Source of the DNA: a virus
DNA length: 62,248 bases
Virus record (IMG/VR): IMGVR_UViG_3300028490_000008
Span: 1 to 62,248 of that record
Direction: 5' to 3' (one strand)
Position numbers and translations under genes: made by a program. Below are positions 43,101 through 51,593 of this stretch, one piece after another (the first letter of the stretch is position 1; each line of letters opens with the position of its first letter). The notes under the pieces were generated by a model. That model searched no databases. It saw only the letters and a list, made by a program, of their open reading frames with translations, and was not told the origin of the DNA.

Positions 43101-44367
43101 GCCTCTATTGGATAAGGATGTAGTAAAGAGAAGTAGTGGTGTAGTAAATGAGCCTTTTGGTCTTAAACGAAACACTATGGACCCTGTAGCAGGCGGCTTT
43201 TATGATACGAGTATATTCGGTGGTCACGGTGAGAACTATGGGCATATTGATTTAGGTGTAAAAGTAATCAATCCACTGTATAAGAAACCTGTAGCTGCAC
43301 TCATGGGTGTAACAGAGAAGGGACTAGATAGTCATATTGCAGAACATGGAATTGACAGTGTGTATAAAAAGATAAGTGGGGCTAGAATAAAACCTACAAT
43401 TAAACACATGAAAGATATGATTAAGCGTACGAAAGACACAGCTAAGGCAGACAGAGCAATGAAAGCCATCAAGTCTTTAAAGAAGATAGATGGTCTAGGT
43501 GAGAACCCTGCAGACGTTATGTTTATGTCAAAAGTGTCAGTGCTTCCTGTTAAGATGAGACCTCCGTCAAAAATGCCAGACGGAAGTATTATTGAGCATG
43601 ATGTAAATAATCACTATTCAAATATTGCTAGATCTGCAAATCAGATAAAAAAACTAGATAAAGATGTACCTGCTTCTCTAAGGAACAGATTACACAGTGA
43701 ATTGCAGGCACACGTAGGGGCTATGTTTGGAACAAATGTATCTCCTGACCCAAAGATGATTAGAAAAGAGACAAAGAGTGTTATGGACATAGTGTCTGGA
43801 GCGAACCCTAAGACATCGTTTTGGCACCAGAAGATACTAAAGAATAAAGTCTTTGGTTCCGGTAGAGCTGTTATTGTTCCTCACACAAAGTCTTTAGGTA
43901 TGGACCAGGTAGAAATACCAAAGCATGTAGCTTGGAGTGCATTTCAGCCCCACGTTACTAGGAAGATGTCACAAATGGGTATCCCTAACGACAGAGCAAA
44001 AGAAATGATAGAGCAAAGAAACGAGACTGCCACAAATGTTCTTACTCAAGTAATGAAGGATGTACCTGTAGTTATTAACAGAGCACCTGCATTGCACAAG
44101 CATAATATGACAGGCCACTATGCTAAAATCTCAGGTGGAAATGTAATGCATATACCACCAGAGATAGAGAATGGACAGAACGCAGATTATGATGGCGACC
44201 AACTTGCAATACACGTTCCATTTGGACAAAAAGCAATCCATGATGTGAAGACAAAGCTTATGGCATCTAAGCAGTTGTTTACTGACTCGGCAAAAAAAGG
44301 TCTTACTATGGGTATAGATCTTGACCCTTTTATTGGGTTCTATGATGCAACAAAGAAAGGAAGATAG
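40132..44367 (+). CDS. RNA polymerase beta/beta-prime (N-terminal) fusion
   Basis: A 1411-residue single chain. Beta landmarks: IGDVPLYTKKGGFVIDGN near residue 100, IDPIKSPEGANTG (SPEG at 393), GDKIAGRSGNKG (766-777) followed by DMPRDEKGNPIDVIL, and the C-terminal clamp GGKESAASVSNMEINALLAHDA with GTVKSQRNQ. Beta-prime then begins without a stop: FYDTSIFGG-x-GENYGHIDLG (about 1023-1041), SVLPVKMRPPSKMPDG, VINRAPALHKHNMTG (1314 on) and the Mg-binding NADYDGD (1350-1356). It ends ~55 residues later at a point matching GLYYMT in bacterial beta-prime, so bridge helix and trigger loop are absent and must be encoded elsewhere. Virion packaging is possible. Confidence 0.92.
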   Translation: MTSLNRDHNELNSAMRTEVTKAFEGKKVEGKYKSLLYSNVTPQKTDESFRKLTSTINSGGTMAQKYKADITILDNETGKVVDHKKGVHIGDVPLYTKKGGFVIDGNTYNLPNQIRLKPGAYTLNKANGDVETMMNVKNGTGMKLVSPQDKDDVKLQIGSRQFNPLDVAKILGASDKEIDGTIGKDVATHLRKKSNVEGTALKLSQTLGLTGPDITPPHKEIMVGLTDYFKKTELDPSVTEHTLGKATTTVDKNTMLLSIKRNVGVKRGTEEEDDKENLMFKQIITPEKLLVEGVARDIRKPEARMKGLLNNPFQKVTVGEIMKEPTLKHAAKTFLTTSAISRMPEEYNPLQTLQGGSDITPMGEGGITSTEMITPSVRSLHLSQLGFIDPIKSPEGANTGVTLSTTHGAFVDSKGNASLRVKNLKTGKSEVKTVGELWKKKIAFPDPKKNGEVGIRQGSDMTVGNIKHADYQIVDSEDIYGPAMNALGIISSNDPTRNLMASKHVLQALPLVDADANPVSLKGKDGQSLLKRLANSHLPTSKFDGKVSRVDTRAGKIHYTDTSGKEHMEDYAVDPMQLNTKTFISHKPIVKAGDKISKGQALADSNFSKNGELAIGKNLRTAWMMYPGTRNDAFVVSESAAKKLTSVHSSKFDIDGTKGTILDKKKFAAMFPEVVKKLDLSKYGDNGVMLKGQSVVKDEPIVLGMKKMDPSEVRFANDKVKKLLYGGMAPVMQKWKGDNTGVVTSVSTKGSQHRVIAEYKAPLIKGDKIAGRSGNKGIISAVIPDNDMPRDEKGNPIDVILGGAGVNSRQNPAQIIEASLSETAKKTGKPYVLPHYTHNDLRNFANDEAKKNGVKLYHKVYDPLRKVTLKQPVFVADYNIMKLFKQGEGTYSAIGHGPVDALNQPKKGGKESAASVSNMEINALLAHDARDFLREVGTVKSQRNQKWFSAFEAGGIPPAPERKSARDNFHGLLNQMNIQVREDGNRRHILPLLDKDVVKRSSGVVNEPFGLKRNTMDPVAGGFYDTSIFGGHGENYGHIDLGVKVINPLYKKPVAALMGVTEKGLDSHIAEHGIDSVYKKISGARIKPTIKHMKDMIKRTKDTAKADRAMKAIKSLKKIDGLGENPADVMFMSKVSVLPVKMRPPSKMPDGSIIEHDVNNHYSNIARSANQIKKLDKDVPASLRNRLHSELQAHVGAMFGTNVSPDPKMIRKETKSVMDIVSGANPKTSFWHQKILKNKVFGSGRAVIVPHTKSLGMDQVEIPKHVAWSAFQPHVTRKMSQMGIPNDRAKEMIEQRNETATNVLTQVMKDVPVVINRAPALHKHNMTGHYAKISGGNVMHIPPEIENGQNADYDGDQLAIHVPFGQKAIHDVKTKLMASKQLFTDSAKKGLTMGIDLDPFIGFYDATKKGR

Positions 44368-44368
44368 T

Positions 44369-44677
44369 ATGGATAAATTAGCAACGAGTCTATTTAAGTC
44401 AAAACTCATCGCTTCGGCAAGAAGAGCGAAGACTGAGAAGACAAGAAAAGCAGTAGGAAAAGAGCTAGACAGCGGAGACTTTGAGAGAAGTAATTACCTC
44501 AAGGCTCAGAAAAATCATGCCATTAGCGTAGAGAAGCGTAACAAGACAGACAAGATGGTTGACGGCAAGCTGTCAAAGAAGTTTAGAGGTGTAGTTAAGA
44601 GCATTAAAAAGAAGCTGTCAGTAGGTGATTTCTTTAAGGGAAAAATGTCCCCAATGGCTCAGCCGGCTATGGCTTAA
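44369..44677 (+). CDS. Small basic protein beginning MDKLAT
   Basis: 102 residues from ATG 44369, chosen because AAAGGAAG lies just upstream and it follows the polymerase stop by 1 bp. Lysine-rich and helical. The N-terminus carries the K-[VLIT]-A motif also seen at 17153, 17424 and 35446. It shows no sign of being the missing beta-prime part. Likely a virion-associated basic protein co-expressed with the polymerase. Confidence 0.65.
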   Translation: MDKLATSLFKSKLIASARRAKTEKTRKAVGKELDSGDFERSNYLKAQKNHAISVEKRNKTDKMVDGKLSKKFRGVVKSIKKKLSVGDFFKGKMSPMAQPAMA

Positions 44678-44692
44678 TATAATCTTTTTTGG

Positions 44693-44698
44693 TACAAT
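44693..44698 (+). promoter_or_regulatory. Promoter for 44730
   Basis: TTTTTTGG-TACAAT, i.e. TGG-TACAAT, 31 bp upstream of the ATG. A T-run just before it (44685-44690) may terminate the preceding transcript. Confidence 0.45.
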
Positions 44699-44729
44699 GT
44701 TAAATAAATAAATTTGTGGGAGCATAAAT

Positions 44730-46427
44730 ATGATTACACTTGTAGGTAAAATCCTTAAAGATAGTATGCCTGTTGCAGGAGGTTCTGTACAGATATATGT
44801 ATACGATCCTGCCAACAATATAGAGCAATGGTCGGACGTAGTAGTCGCTGACTCAAACGGAAGATATCAAGTTGCATTCTCAGATGTGAGAGAGCTTCAC
44901 CAGAACTTTTCAGACAAAGCAGAGATACTTGTTTCTGCATGGGAAGATGCGAGCGAGATCAGAACAGACACACATGCATATCTAGGGAGTTCTATCCTAC
45001 AATATGATGGAGAAGCTCTTTGTATCGTAGATGTTACAATACTAGAAGCAGGACAATGTTCATATGAGCTTGTTAACAACTCTATCTCTATCACCCAAAA
45101 TGAAAGAATTCCATACACACCACATTTCGAGTCCACTAACCAAGTAGGCTTTTTCCACGGAGTAAGAGTATTCCCTCAAAGTGTTGTGGCTGAAATACTA
45201 ATGAAAAACGGAACTGAGTTCATTGATCCATATGACCTTATTTTTGCAGAGGTTGGAGAGTTCACAGTAGACACTAGAGGAACAAGTGTATTCGGTGTAT
45301 CTTTTGTTGGCACACTGCATGTTACTACTATTGCAAGTACAGACAATGAACAATCATTGGTGTTTGATGATATCGATATCGACAGAGGGTTGGCATTCTT
45401 TGTTATAAAAGACAGAGGGATTAAAGACAACATTTTAAACCTTAGCATGTACACCTCACAGAGATACACTCTTTCCAATGTGAAATTCTTCGTAGATGAT
45501 TTGATGGTAAGAGAGATTACTGACTTCTCTACTCCTTTGGTGTCAATAGCCCTTGCAGGTATTGCTGGGTCAAGCAGAATGTTACGTATGGAAGCGACAG
45601 GGACTATTGAAGGTTCTACTGATGAAGTTTCATATGAATACGAGAGACAAGTAAAAGACTTCAGTACAATCACCGGAGACATATCTGTATCTTTAGATCC
45701 ACAAACAGGATTGCATACCGCAGCCCTTAGTACAACGAGTGGCTCTGAAGTGTCAGAGATACTGTGGCAAATAGTATACAAATCTACGATAGTAGAGAAG
45801 GTGTTAAAAGTCTCAAATGTAGAAGAGAAGGCTCTTATTAATATCTTATACCAAGAGTACACAGACCCATCTACAACAACGCTTGAGTTTGAAGCATTAC
45901 AGCCAGGGAACTATTCTATCGTGGCATACGTCATAAATTCATCTGGTGTGTATTTCAAGATAAGTGAAGACTTGTTTGTTCCGGGCGGTGGTGGAGAAGA
46001 GCAACCTATTAATGTGGGTGACTCTATTACTGTGGGCTGTCTAAGCAATCATGGTGAGGTTCCAATTATGTCAATCTACAGGCTGTCGAGAGATGGCTAC
46101 GAGTCAGAGATAAGTGTACCTATGCAGCATGCCTTTGAGAGAACATACTTCTACGACTATACGGTTGAAGATGATGACAGCTTCTATATCTTTAAGGCAG
46201 CAGACAGTGTTGTAGTTAAAAAGGTTGGTACTCCGAGAGGTTGTGCTATTGCATATTCAAAAAACAAAGAAGTTGGAAGAGATATTCCTTTTCAGCTTCA
46301 AGACTTCAACGGGAACACTATTGACAGTGGCATACTAGACGACTCTGGATTTGGTGTGTATTATAAAGTCATGTCAGAGAATGTACATGGTGTTCTAGTT
46401 GTAGGAAGTACATATAAGGTCGTGTAA
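44730..46427 (+). CDS. Beta-rich putative structural protein
   Basis: A 565-residue, acidic, beta-rich product. The N-terminal ~90 residues (LVGKILKDSMPVAGGSVQIYVYDPA...SNGRYQVAFSDV) resemble a carboxypeptidase-regulatory/CNA-B-like Ig domain. Later segments (GNYSIVAYVINSSGVYFKIS, GDSITVGCLSNHGEVPIMSIYRL) look like more Ig-type modules. It is probably a tail or decoration protein. A GGGAGC site precedes the ATG; the stop overlaps the next start (TAATG). Confidence 0.6.
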   Translation: MITLVGKILKDSMPVAGGSVQIYVYDPANNIEQWSDVVVADSNGRYQVAFSDVRELHQNFSDKAEILVSAWEDASEIRTDTHAYLGSSILQYDGEALCIVDVTILEAGQCSYELVNNSISITQNERIPYTPHFESTNQVGFFHGVRVFPQSVVAEILMKNGTEFIDPYDLIFAEVGEFTVDTRGTSVFGVSFVGTLHVTTIASTDNEQSLVFDDIDIDRGLAFFVIKDRGIKDNILNLSMYTSQRYTLSNVKFFVDDLMVREITDFSTPLVSIALAGIAGSSRMLRMEATGTIEGSTDEVSYEYERQVKDFSTITGDISVSLDPQTGLHTAALSTTSGSEVSEILWQIVYKSTIVEKVLKVSNVEEKALINILYQEYTDPSTTTLEFEALQPGNYSIVAYVINSSGVYFKISEDLFVPGGGGEEQPINVGDSITVGCLSNHGEVPIMSIYRLSRDGYESEISVPMQHAFERTYFYDYTVEDDDSFYIFKAADSVVVKKVGTPRGCAIAYSKNKEVGRDIPFQLQDFNGNTIDSGILDDSGFGVYYKVMSENVHGVLVVGSTYKVV

Positions 46428-47026
46428 TGAACGCAACGACAAGATCGTCGAGGGTCATAGTTGGGAATACGTTCTCTGTATTCTGCGACAATGACAGCTC
46501 GGTGGAAGTCTTTAGGTTTTCATCTGGTCAACTGTCTACTGTGTCTGTTACATATACTCAAAAAGAAAATGACTTCAAAGAGGCTGAGATAGCATCGTCG
46601 CAAGACGGATACTACTTTGTCAGGTCAGGAAGAAACGTACAATCTTTAAAGAAAGGAAATATACCTTATCAACTCTTTCTGTTTGATGGAAATCAAAATG
46701 AAGACCTTGAGCTTGAGCCTGAGTCTTTTGATATGGATGGACACAAGATAGGAGACAATACAGTTTCTCATATAGGATATGGGATATATGTAATAGACCC
46801 TATGGTGTTGAACCAATCTATCGTGAAGGTTAGAGGTAAGATTTTCCACAGTTTTCCAAATGCGGAGAACTCAGATTGTCCAGATGTAAACAGGGCTGCC
46901 ACAACAGTTACTTTGTCTCCTCAAGAAGAAGTAACAGTGATTAGTATCGGTGGAACTAAGACTGGTGTGTCCGTAGAGGACTCAAACGTAGGGCTCAGTG
47001 TAGAGCAAACAACTTTTAAGGTGTAG
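46427..47026 (+). CDS. Beta-rich hypothetical structural protein
   Basis: A 199-residue product beginning MNATTRSSRVIVGNTFSVFC. Its opening segment is similar in style to the C-terminal module of the previous protein (GDSITVGC/SVFC with a following charged-residue and aromatic pattern), suggesting a shared Ig-like unit. TAATG coupling with the previous gene supports joint expression. Confidence 0.6.
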   Translation: MNATTRSSRVIVGNTFSVFCDNDSSVEVFRFSSGQLSTVSVTYTQKENDFKEAEIASSQDGYYFVRSGRNVQSLKKGNIPYQLFLFDGNQNEDLELEPESFDMDGHKIGDNTVSHIGYGIYVIDPMVLNQSIVKVRGKIFHSFPNAENSDCPDVNRAATTVTLSPQEEVTVISIGGTKTGVSVEDSNVGLSVEQTTFKV

Positions 47027-47028
47027 GC

Positions 47029-47169
47029 ATGAAGAGACAAACATTAAGATTAAGCGTACCGGCTAGTACAAAAGTCGGAATAAAAGCACAAAAAACAAAG
47101 AGTTCAGCAGTGGCTACAAATGCAACTGGTGGTACAATAACACTAAAAGGAACACGAAATGGCAATTAA
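47029..47169 (+). CDS. Small basic protein (46 aa)
   Basis: A short Lys/Thr-rich product beginning MKRQTLRLSVPAST. The ATG is 2 bp after the previous stop with AAGGTG upstream; it overlaps the next gene by 11 nt. Its tight fit in the operon supports it as a real gene. Function unknown. Confidence 0.5.
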   Translation: MKRQTLRLSVPASTKVGIKAQKTKSSAVATNATGGTITLKGTRNGN

Positions 47170-48148
47170 TGAAGAAGAATTTGTAGCGTTACAAGGAAAA
47201 GTAGAGGCACTTGTAGACATATTATCTGGACGTCAGACCAGTTATGCAGACGGAGAGCAGCTAAAGCGTTTCATAGATAACTATGCAATCGTAGAGGCAC
47301 TAATTGAGAACGACTCAGTTGCTGACCTTATTGATAACGTAATCAAAGTAAAAGGTCGTTTTGAAGAAGTATCTAATAGGGTTGATGGTATCTTGGGTGC
47401 TGTTGAAGTAGAGTCTGCAAAGCTTGTATCAAACCTCGGAGAAGGATCTTCTGGTGTTGCTCTGAATGTTGCAGACATGGTATTGTTCCAAACCTCTGTG
47501 TCTGACTCATATAAGTCAATCCTTCAGCACCTTGGCGATATTGATATTAATGGTAAAGTAAATAGAATGGAGTCAGCTCTTAGAGAAGCTCTAGGACTTA
47601 TTGACTCTATGCGTTCACAGAAGGGTGAGATAGCAATTCTTCTTCAGAAGATTACAGACAATAAAGCACTTATTGACAATATGGAAGATGTGAACGAAAC
47701 ACAGACTCTACTTATTGACAATGCTGAGAACGTAATTGTTGAGATGGAAAAGCAAATAGAAAACTATGCATTCTACTCTGAGGAGTTTGATAAGGTATAT
47801 TCTACGGCAATCACGTTCGTATCCAAGTTCTCTGAATTGGTACATGAATTAGAAAGAGTGTCTGCTAGAGATGCTAAACTTGAGGAGATAATGGGTGCTG
47901 TTATTGACTTGACTGCCCAAGACTTCACTGATATGGAAGCGATCATAGGAAAAGTAACAACATCCCTTGACTCTCTTGCCTTAAATACAGCTCAAAAGCT
48001 TGATGACATGATGATGTTCGTTAACGAATATAATGCAGTAGGAATGGCAGTACACGCTGTTAGTGATAGATTGCAGGCTGTTACATCGGCTGTCGGAGAT
48101 GAATTGACTCTTCTTAATGAAGCAGAAATCGGCTATACTCAAATATAA
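47159..48148 (+). CDS. Coiled-coil structural protein
   Basis: A 329-residue acidic, almost entirely helical product with long heptad-like segments (about 50-100 and 130-260) and few aromatic residues. No enzyme motif. It may be a fibre shaft, connector or tape-like component. AAAGGAAC lies 8 bp before the ATG. Confidence 0.65.
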   Translation: MAINEEEFVALQGKVEALVDILSGRQTSYADGEQLKRFIDNYAIVEALIENDSVADLIDNVIKVKGRFEEVSNRVDGILGAVEVESAKLVSNLGEGSSGVALNVADMVLFQTSVSDSYKSILQHLGDIDINGKVNRMESALREALGLIDSMRSQKGEIAILLQKITDNKALIDNMEDVNETQTLLIDNAENVIVEMEKQIENYAFYSEEFDKVYSTAITFVSKFSELVHELERVSARDAKLEEIMGAVIDLTAQDFTDMEAIIGKVTTSLDSLALNTAQKLDDMMMFVNEYNAVGMAVHAVSDRLQAVTSAVGDELTLLNEAEIGYTQI

Positions 48149-48157
48149 GGGTCCCAC

Positions 48158-49312
48158 ATGAGACAGTTTAACTATACATATCGCTCTTTTATGAAGAATA
48201 GACATGGGTTTGTGAATATGGTTCCAGATGCAAAAATGCTTCACCCATACATCGGCTTTAGTGGGTATCATGGATATCCAACATTCCAGACAGGAGTAAG
48301 CCCTAATTACTCAAGTGATTTCTGTAGAATATTCACAGAGGAAGCCAGAGTGTTCACTCATAGCGTGAAGATGTTTTTCCCTGAAATAAAACATGGAGTT
48401 CTGTCTGTAGATAGCCTTCACTATTCAATAGATAAGAGTGATGAAGATGACGTAACTGTCACTTCCAGAGTAGTCCTAGATGGCAAATACGAAGAGTATG
48501 CTGTCATTAATGATTTCACGGCAGAGTTTGATGTTGAAATAACTGTATCTTTTGGCGAGAGAGGATCTCTTCTTCACCCTGCTGAAGTGTATTGTGACTT
48601 TATTGATGTGTATGTACATAACCAAAGAATATCATTAACCGTGCATGATAACAACCTTCTCTTTATTCCGTATGCAATGTCGTATCGTACAGAATTCCCA
48701 CCAGAAGTTGCAAGACTGGACTCCAAGTCTACAAACCTAGTAGCCAATACAGATCTTTCATATGGGTTTGTCTTAAATAAGACATCGATGGAGAAAATGA
48801 AGGAGAAAGGGTTTTCTTCTGCTAAACTAGACTCTATATTGTTGGATACAAAGAAGAAGGTTATGAATGTTACCAATAAACAAGTCGGTGGTGGTGATGG
48901 CTTTGGTTTGGGAATAGCAGATGTTATGGATGTCCATACAGGCGTTTCTGAAAAGTATGTACTGTTGTTGCCACAATCTATCTTCCCTGACAGAATGGAA
49001 CTTACAGGACTTCCTATTTTCAACTCAGAAAAAAACATGAAGTGTTGTGAATACAGAGAGGCAGGATGGTGTACTCCATATTTTGAAATATATGATGTAG
49101 AGAGTATATACCCAGAATGTCCTCCTGCTGAGTGTAGAAATGAAATATGTAAAGACACACCTCAGTATGAAGTAAGGAATAAAGTTATCGACGGATATCT
49201 TATTTTGGCAGACAAAACTTGGGAAGAATTAGACGATCTTGCAGGTGTATTAAACAAAGAGAAGAGGCTTAGAGATATAGCCAAACAAGACATTATAGTA
49301 GAGGAGGAATAG
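48158..49312 (+). CDS. Structural protein with C-terminal Cys cluster
   Basis: A 384-residue beta-rich product. A cluster of six cysteines lies at 296, 297, 305, 321, 326 and 331 (KCCEYREAGWC, YPECPPAECRNEIC). In a virion protein this could bind zinc or iron, or form disulphides. The rest is unrecognised. It is followed by an AGGAGGAATAGC ribosome-site region for the next gene. Confidence 0.65.
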   Translation: MRQFNYTYRSFMKNRHGFVNMVPDAKMLHPYIGFSGYHGYPTFQTGVSPNYSSDFCRIFTEEARVFTHSVKMFFPEIKHGVLSVDSLHYSIDKSDEDDVTVTSRVVLDGKYEEYAVINDFTAEFDVEITVSFGERGSLLHPAEVYCDFIDVYVHNQRISLTVHDNNLLFIPYAMSYRTEFPPEVARLDSKSTNLVANTDLSYGFVLNKTSMEKMKEKGFSSAKLDSILLDTKKKVMNVTNKQVGGGDGFGLGIADVMDVHTGVSEKYVLLLPQSIFPDRMELTGLPIFNSEKNMKCCEYREAGWCTPYFEIYDVESIYPECPPAECRNEICKDTPQYEVRNKVIDGYLILADKTWEELDDLAGVLNKEKRLRDIAKQDIIVEEE

Positions 49313-49313
49313 C

Positions 49314-51584
49314 ATGATAGTTATTCAAGGTAAATCCGTATTAGAAAAAGGTGGAGGTGGTGCCGGTGGTGCCGGTGGAACTTTCACCATAACCCTCGAT
49401 AACGAGCACCCTACAATAGAGAGCACAGAAAATGAGGTGATGACCGATACCACAGTTGATAGAAACTCTAAAATGATAAAGTTTGATGGTAGCGATATAG
49501 ATAAGCAAATGGTTATAACTGTAGATGGAACCATAGAAGGTGTTGAGAACCCAATTCTATCTGAGGTAGTTGCAAAAGGAAGAGGGTACAAGATAAAGCC
49601 ACCTAGCATAGATATGGCAGGATTACCAAAAGAACAGTACCTGAAAGAGATGGTTGCCTTTCAAACAGCTCAGGTAGACTTAGTTCTTGGTACAGCTAAA
49701 TTCAACAGTGATTTCTTAGCTGTCACAATAACTTGCGACTGTGAGATTGCTGAAATAGAGCAAGACGTAAGTGATGCGGCAAAAATGAAAGTTACATCGC
49801 CTACAACTGTTCAATTTACATATGATGGAAACAAGATAATTCGTGCAGCCATGGGCAGTAACGACTTTATTATCATAGACTCCATTGAGGCAAAAGTGAC
49901 CGGGACACTTACTGAGACAGGTGAAGTTGCTGAAAGCTCATTGAATTATGAGAATGCAAATGGATACCCTATTGTAAATGCTGTTGCAGGGCTATCTTCT
50001 TCTGCTAAAAACTTTACTACTTTTGACTTAGGCATGCACATGTCGTCTGGGTGGTTGGATGGAATGGATATCCCTTATCAAATAAGATCACTTATATCTA
50101 CTGAGGCTACGATGTTCTACGCCTTGTTTAAATATCTGTATTTTGCTGCTGCGTCTCCTACGTACTTCAATAAGTCGGTTGATAAGATTGCCTTGTGTGG
50201 GACACAAGAGGGTGGATTGTATAAGATGCCTTACGTAGTAACCAACAATGCATCTTTCAATGGCACACCTATACAAGTCAGTGCGACAGCCAGGGGTCCA
50301 GAACTAGACGGGATGCCAACAGTATCAGCAAGTCAAGACACATTGTATTTTGATACATCTGGTGCCAGTACCGCAACAGGTAGAATACTTGTTGATGTGC
50401 TTGTTGCAGAGTCTCCTTTTTCTGTACACACCTTTGAAGCTCCTGCCGGTATTGGTAGTGGAGAGTTCGTTACTTCCGGAGTAGACTGTAAAGTATCACT
50501 TAATACTATTGACAATATGGGTAGTAGAGGTAGAGTTCAACAAGCATCAGCAGGAAACCTGCAAAGTTTCCACCATATGATAAATGGATTTGAGAATATG
50601 CTCGGAGTAGCTGACTTTGGAGCTATGATACTCATGATGGCACTAGCTATCATAACAAGAGGTATCGCTTGTGTTGGGTATTCAAATACACTAGCCTTTG
50701 TATTCTACCTTATGTACGAGAGAGAGAAGTTCATCTTGTCTGGAGCAGAGAGAAATATTATGCTAGGAGGGATTAAAGCTGTCCTGAACAGACATAATGT
50801 CAACATGGCAGGGGCTGGAACAAGCGTTCCGAAGAACCTTAGAAAAGAGATGAGTAAACAATACTTGGCTACGATACAGCAAGACATGTTCCGTTCTCAT
50901 CAGTCAGTATCAGGATACGGAGGATTTACTTGGATCTTTATGTGTATCCCTCTAAACTTTGTATTCCCTAGATACTTGCCATGGTTGCCGACAGCATCAG
51001 ATGTGGGTGTTCCTCTTGAAGTGAATATCCTAGAAAATGCAGACAAACCAAATGGTATTATCACTGATGACCATGTTGCTATGATGAAAAAGAACTTAGG
51101 TTTCTATATATTTGAGTCGAGAGTTGACTGGATACTTTCACCTATGTCTAAATCAGGAATAAAAGACAATGCTACATTCTGGATGCAGATGGGTAGTACG
51201 GTTGTTCTAAAACGTGACGGAAGACACCAAGAGATGTATGCAGTTGAAGATGATGGGTATAGAATTGGTGACTGGCAAGCAGGCGAACACAATGCTGACT
51301 ACGTATCAATCCCAGGAGAAATTGGGGACTTGTGGAACGAGTGGAAAGAGTCAGTATTGGCATCTACTACTAGATTTGCAAGACTCAACACCTTGAGTGG
51401 TCCTACGGGTGCGAGTGCACAAGCATGGGTAGAGGATACAACTAAGGATATCAGGTTTATGATGATTTGGAACGACTTCGAGGTTCTTGACATAGACAAC
51501 GAGACGCATATATCCAGAGGAAAGACTCAGAATGTTAAATTCTTGCGTCCAAACAAAGATGTAATTATTGCATTGAAAGCATAA
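49314..51584 (+). CDS. Large putative virion protein with a hydrophobic segment
   Basis: A 756-residue product. It opens with a Gly-rich spacer (GGGGAGGAGG at about residues 13-22), then a beta-rich half. Residues about 440-475 are strongly hydrophobic (AMILMMALAIITRGIACV, LAFVFYLMY). The C-terminal third has Trp-rich folded sequence (LWNEWKESVLA). No family recognised. It may be a baseplate or tail protein. Confidence 0.65.
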   Translation: MIVIQGKSVLEKGGGGAGGAGGTFTITLDNEHPTIESTENEVMTDTTVDRNSKMIKFDGSDIDKQMVITVDGTIEGVENPILSEVVAKGRGYKIKPPSIDMAGLPKEQYLKEMVAFQTAQVDLVLGTAKFNSDFLAVTITCDCEIAEIEQDVSDAAKMKVTSPTTVQFTYDGNKIIRAAMGSNDFIIIDSIEAKVTGTLTETGEVAESSLNYENANGYPIVNAVAGLSSSAKNFTTFDLGMHMSSGWLDGMDIPYQIRSLISTEATMFYALFKYLYFAAASPTYFNKSVDKIALCGTQEGGLYKMPYVVTNNASFNGTPIQVSATARGPELDGMPTVSASQDTLYFDTSGASTATGRILVDVLVAESPFSVHTFEAPAGIGSGEFVTSGVDCKVSLNTIDNMGSRGRVQQASAGNLQSFHHMINGFENMLGVADFGAMILMMALAIITRGIACVGYSNTLAFVFYLMYEREKFILSGAERNIMLGGIKAVLNRHNVNMAGAGTSVPKNLRKEMSKQYLATIQQDMFRSHQSVSGYGGFTWIFMCIPLNFVFPRYLPWLPTASDVGVPLEVNILENADKPNGIITDDHVAMMKKNLGFYIFESRVDWILSPMSKSGIKDNATFWMQMGSTVVLKRDGRHQEMYAVEDDGYRIGDWQAGEHNADYVSIPGEIGDLWNEWKESVLASTTRFARLNTLSGPTGASAQAWVEDTTKDIRFMMIWNDFEVLDIDNETHISRGKTQNVKFLRPNKDVIIALKA

Positions 51585-51593
51585 GGATAAGAA

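Noticed and set aside
44321-44677. Missing part of beta-prime restored by frameshift into the following gene
   Set aside because: The downstream protein is a short Lys-rich helix without bridge-helix or trigger-loop motifs, and it has its own start and ribosome site.
45176-45862. 228-codon minus-strand open frame
   Set aside because: It lies fully inside the plus-strand 44730 gene, lacks a ribosome site and has Ser/Ile-rich composition typical of a reverse-frame shadow.
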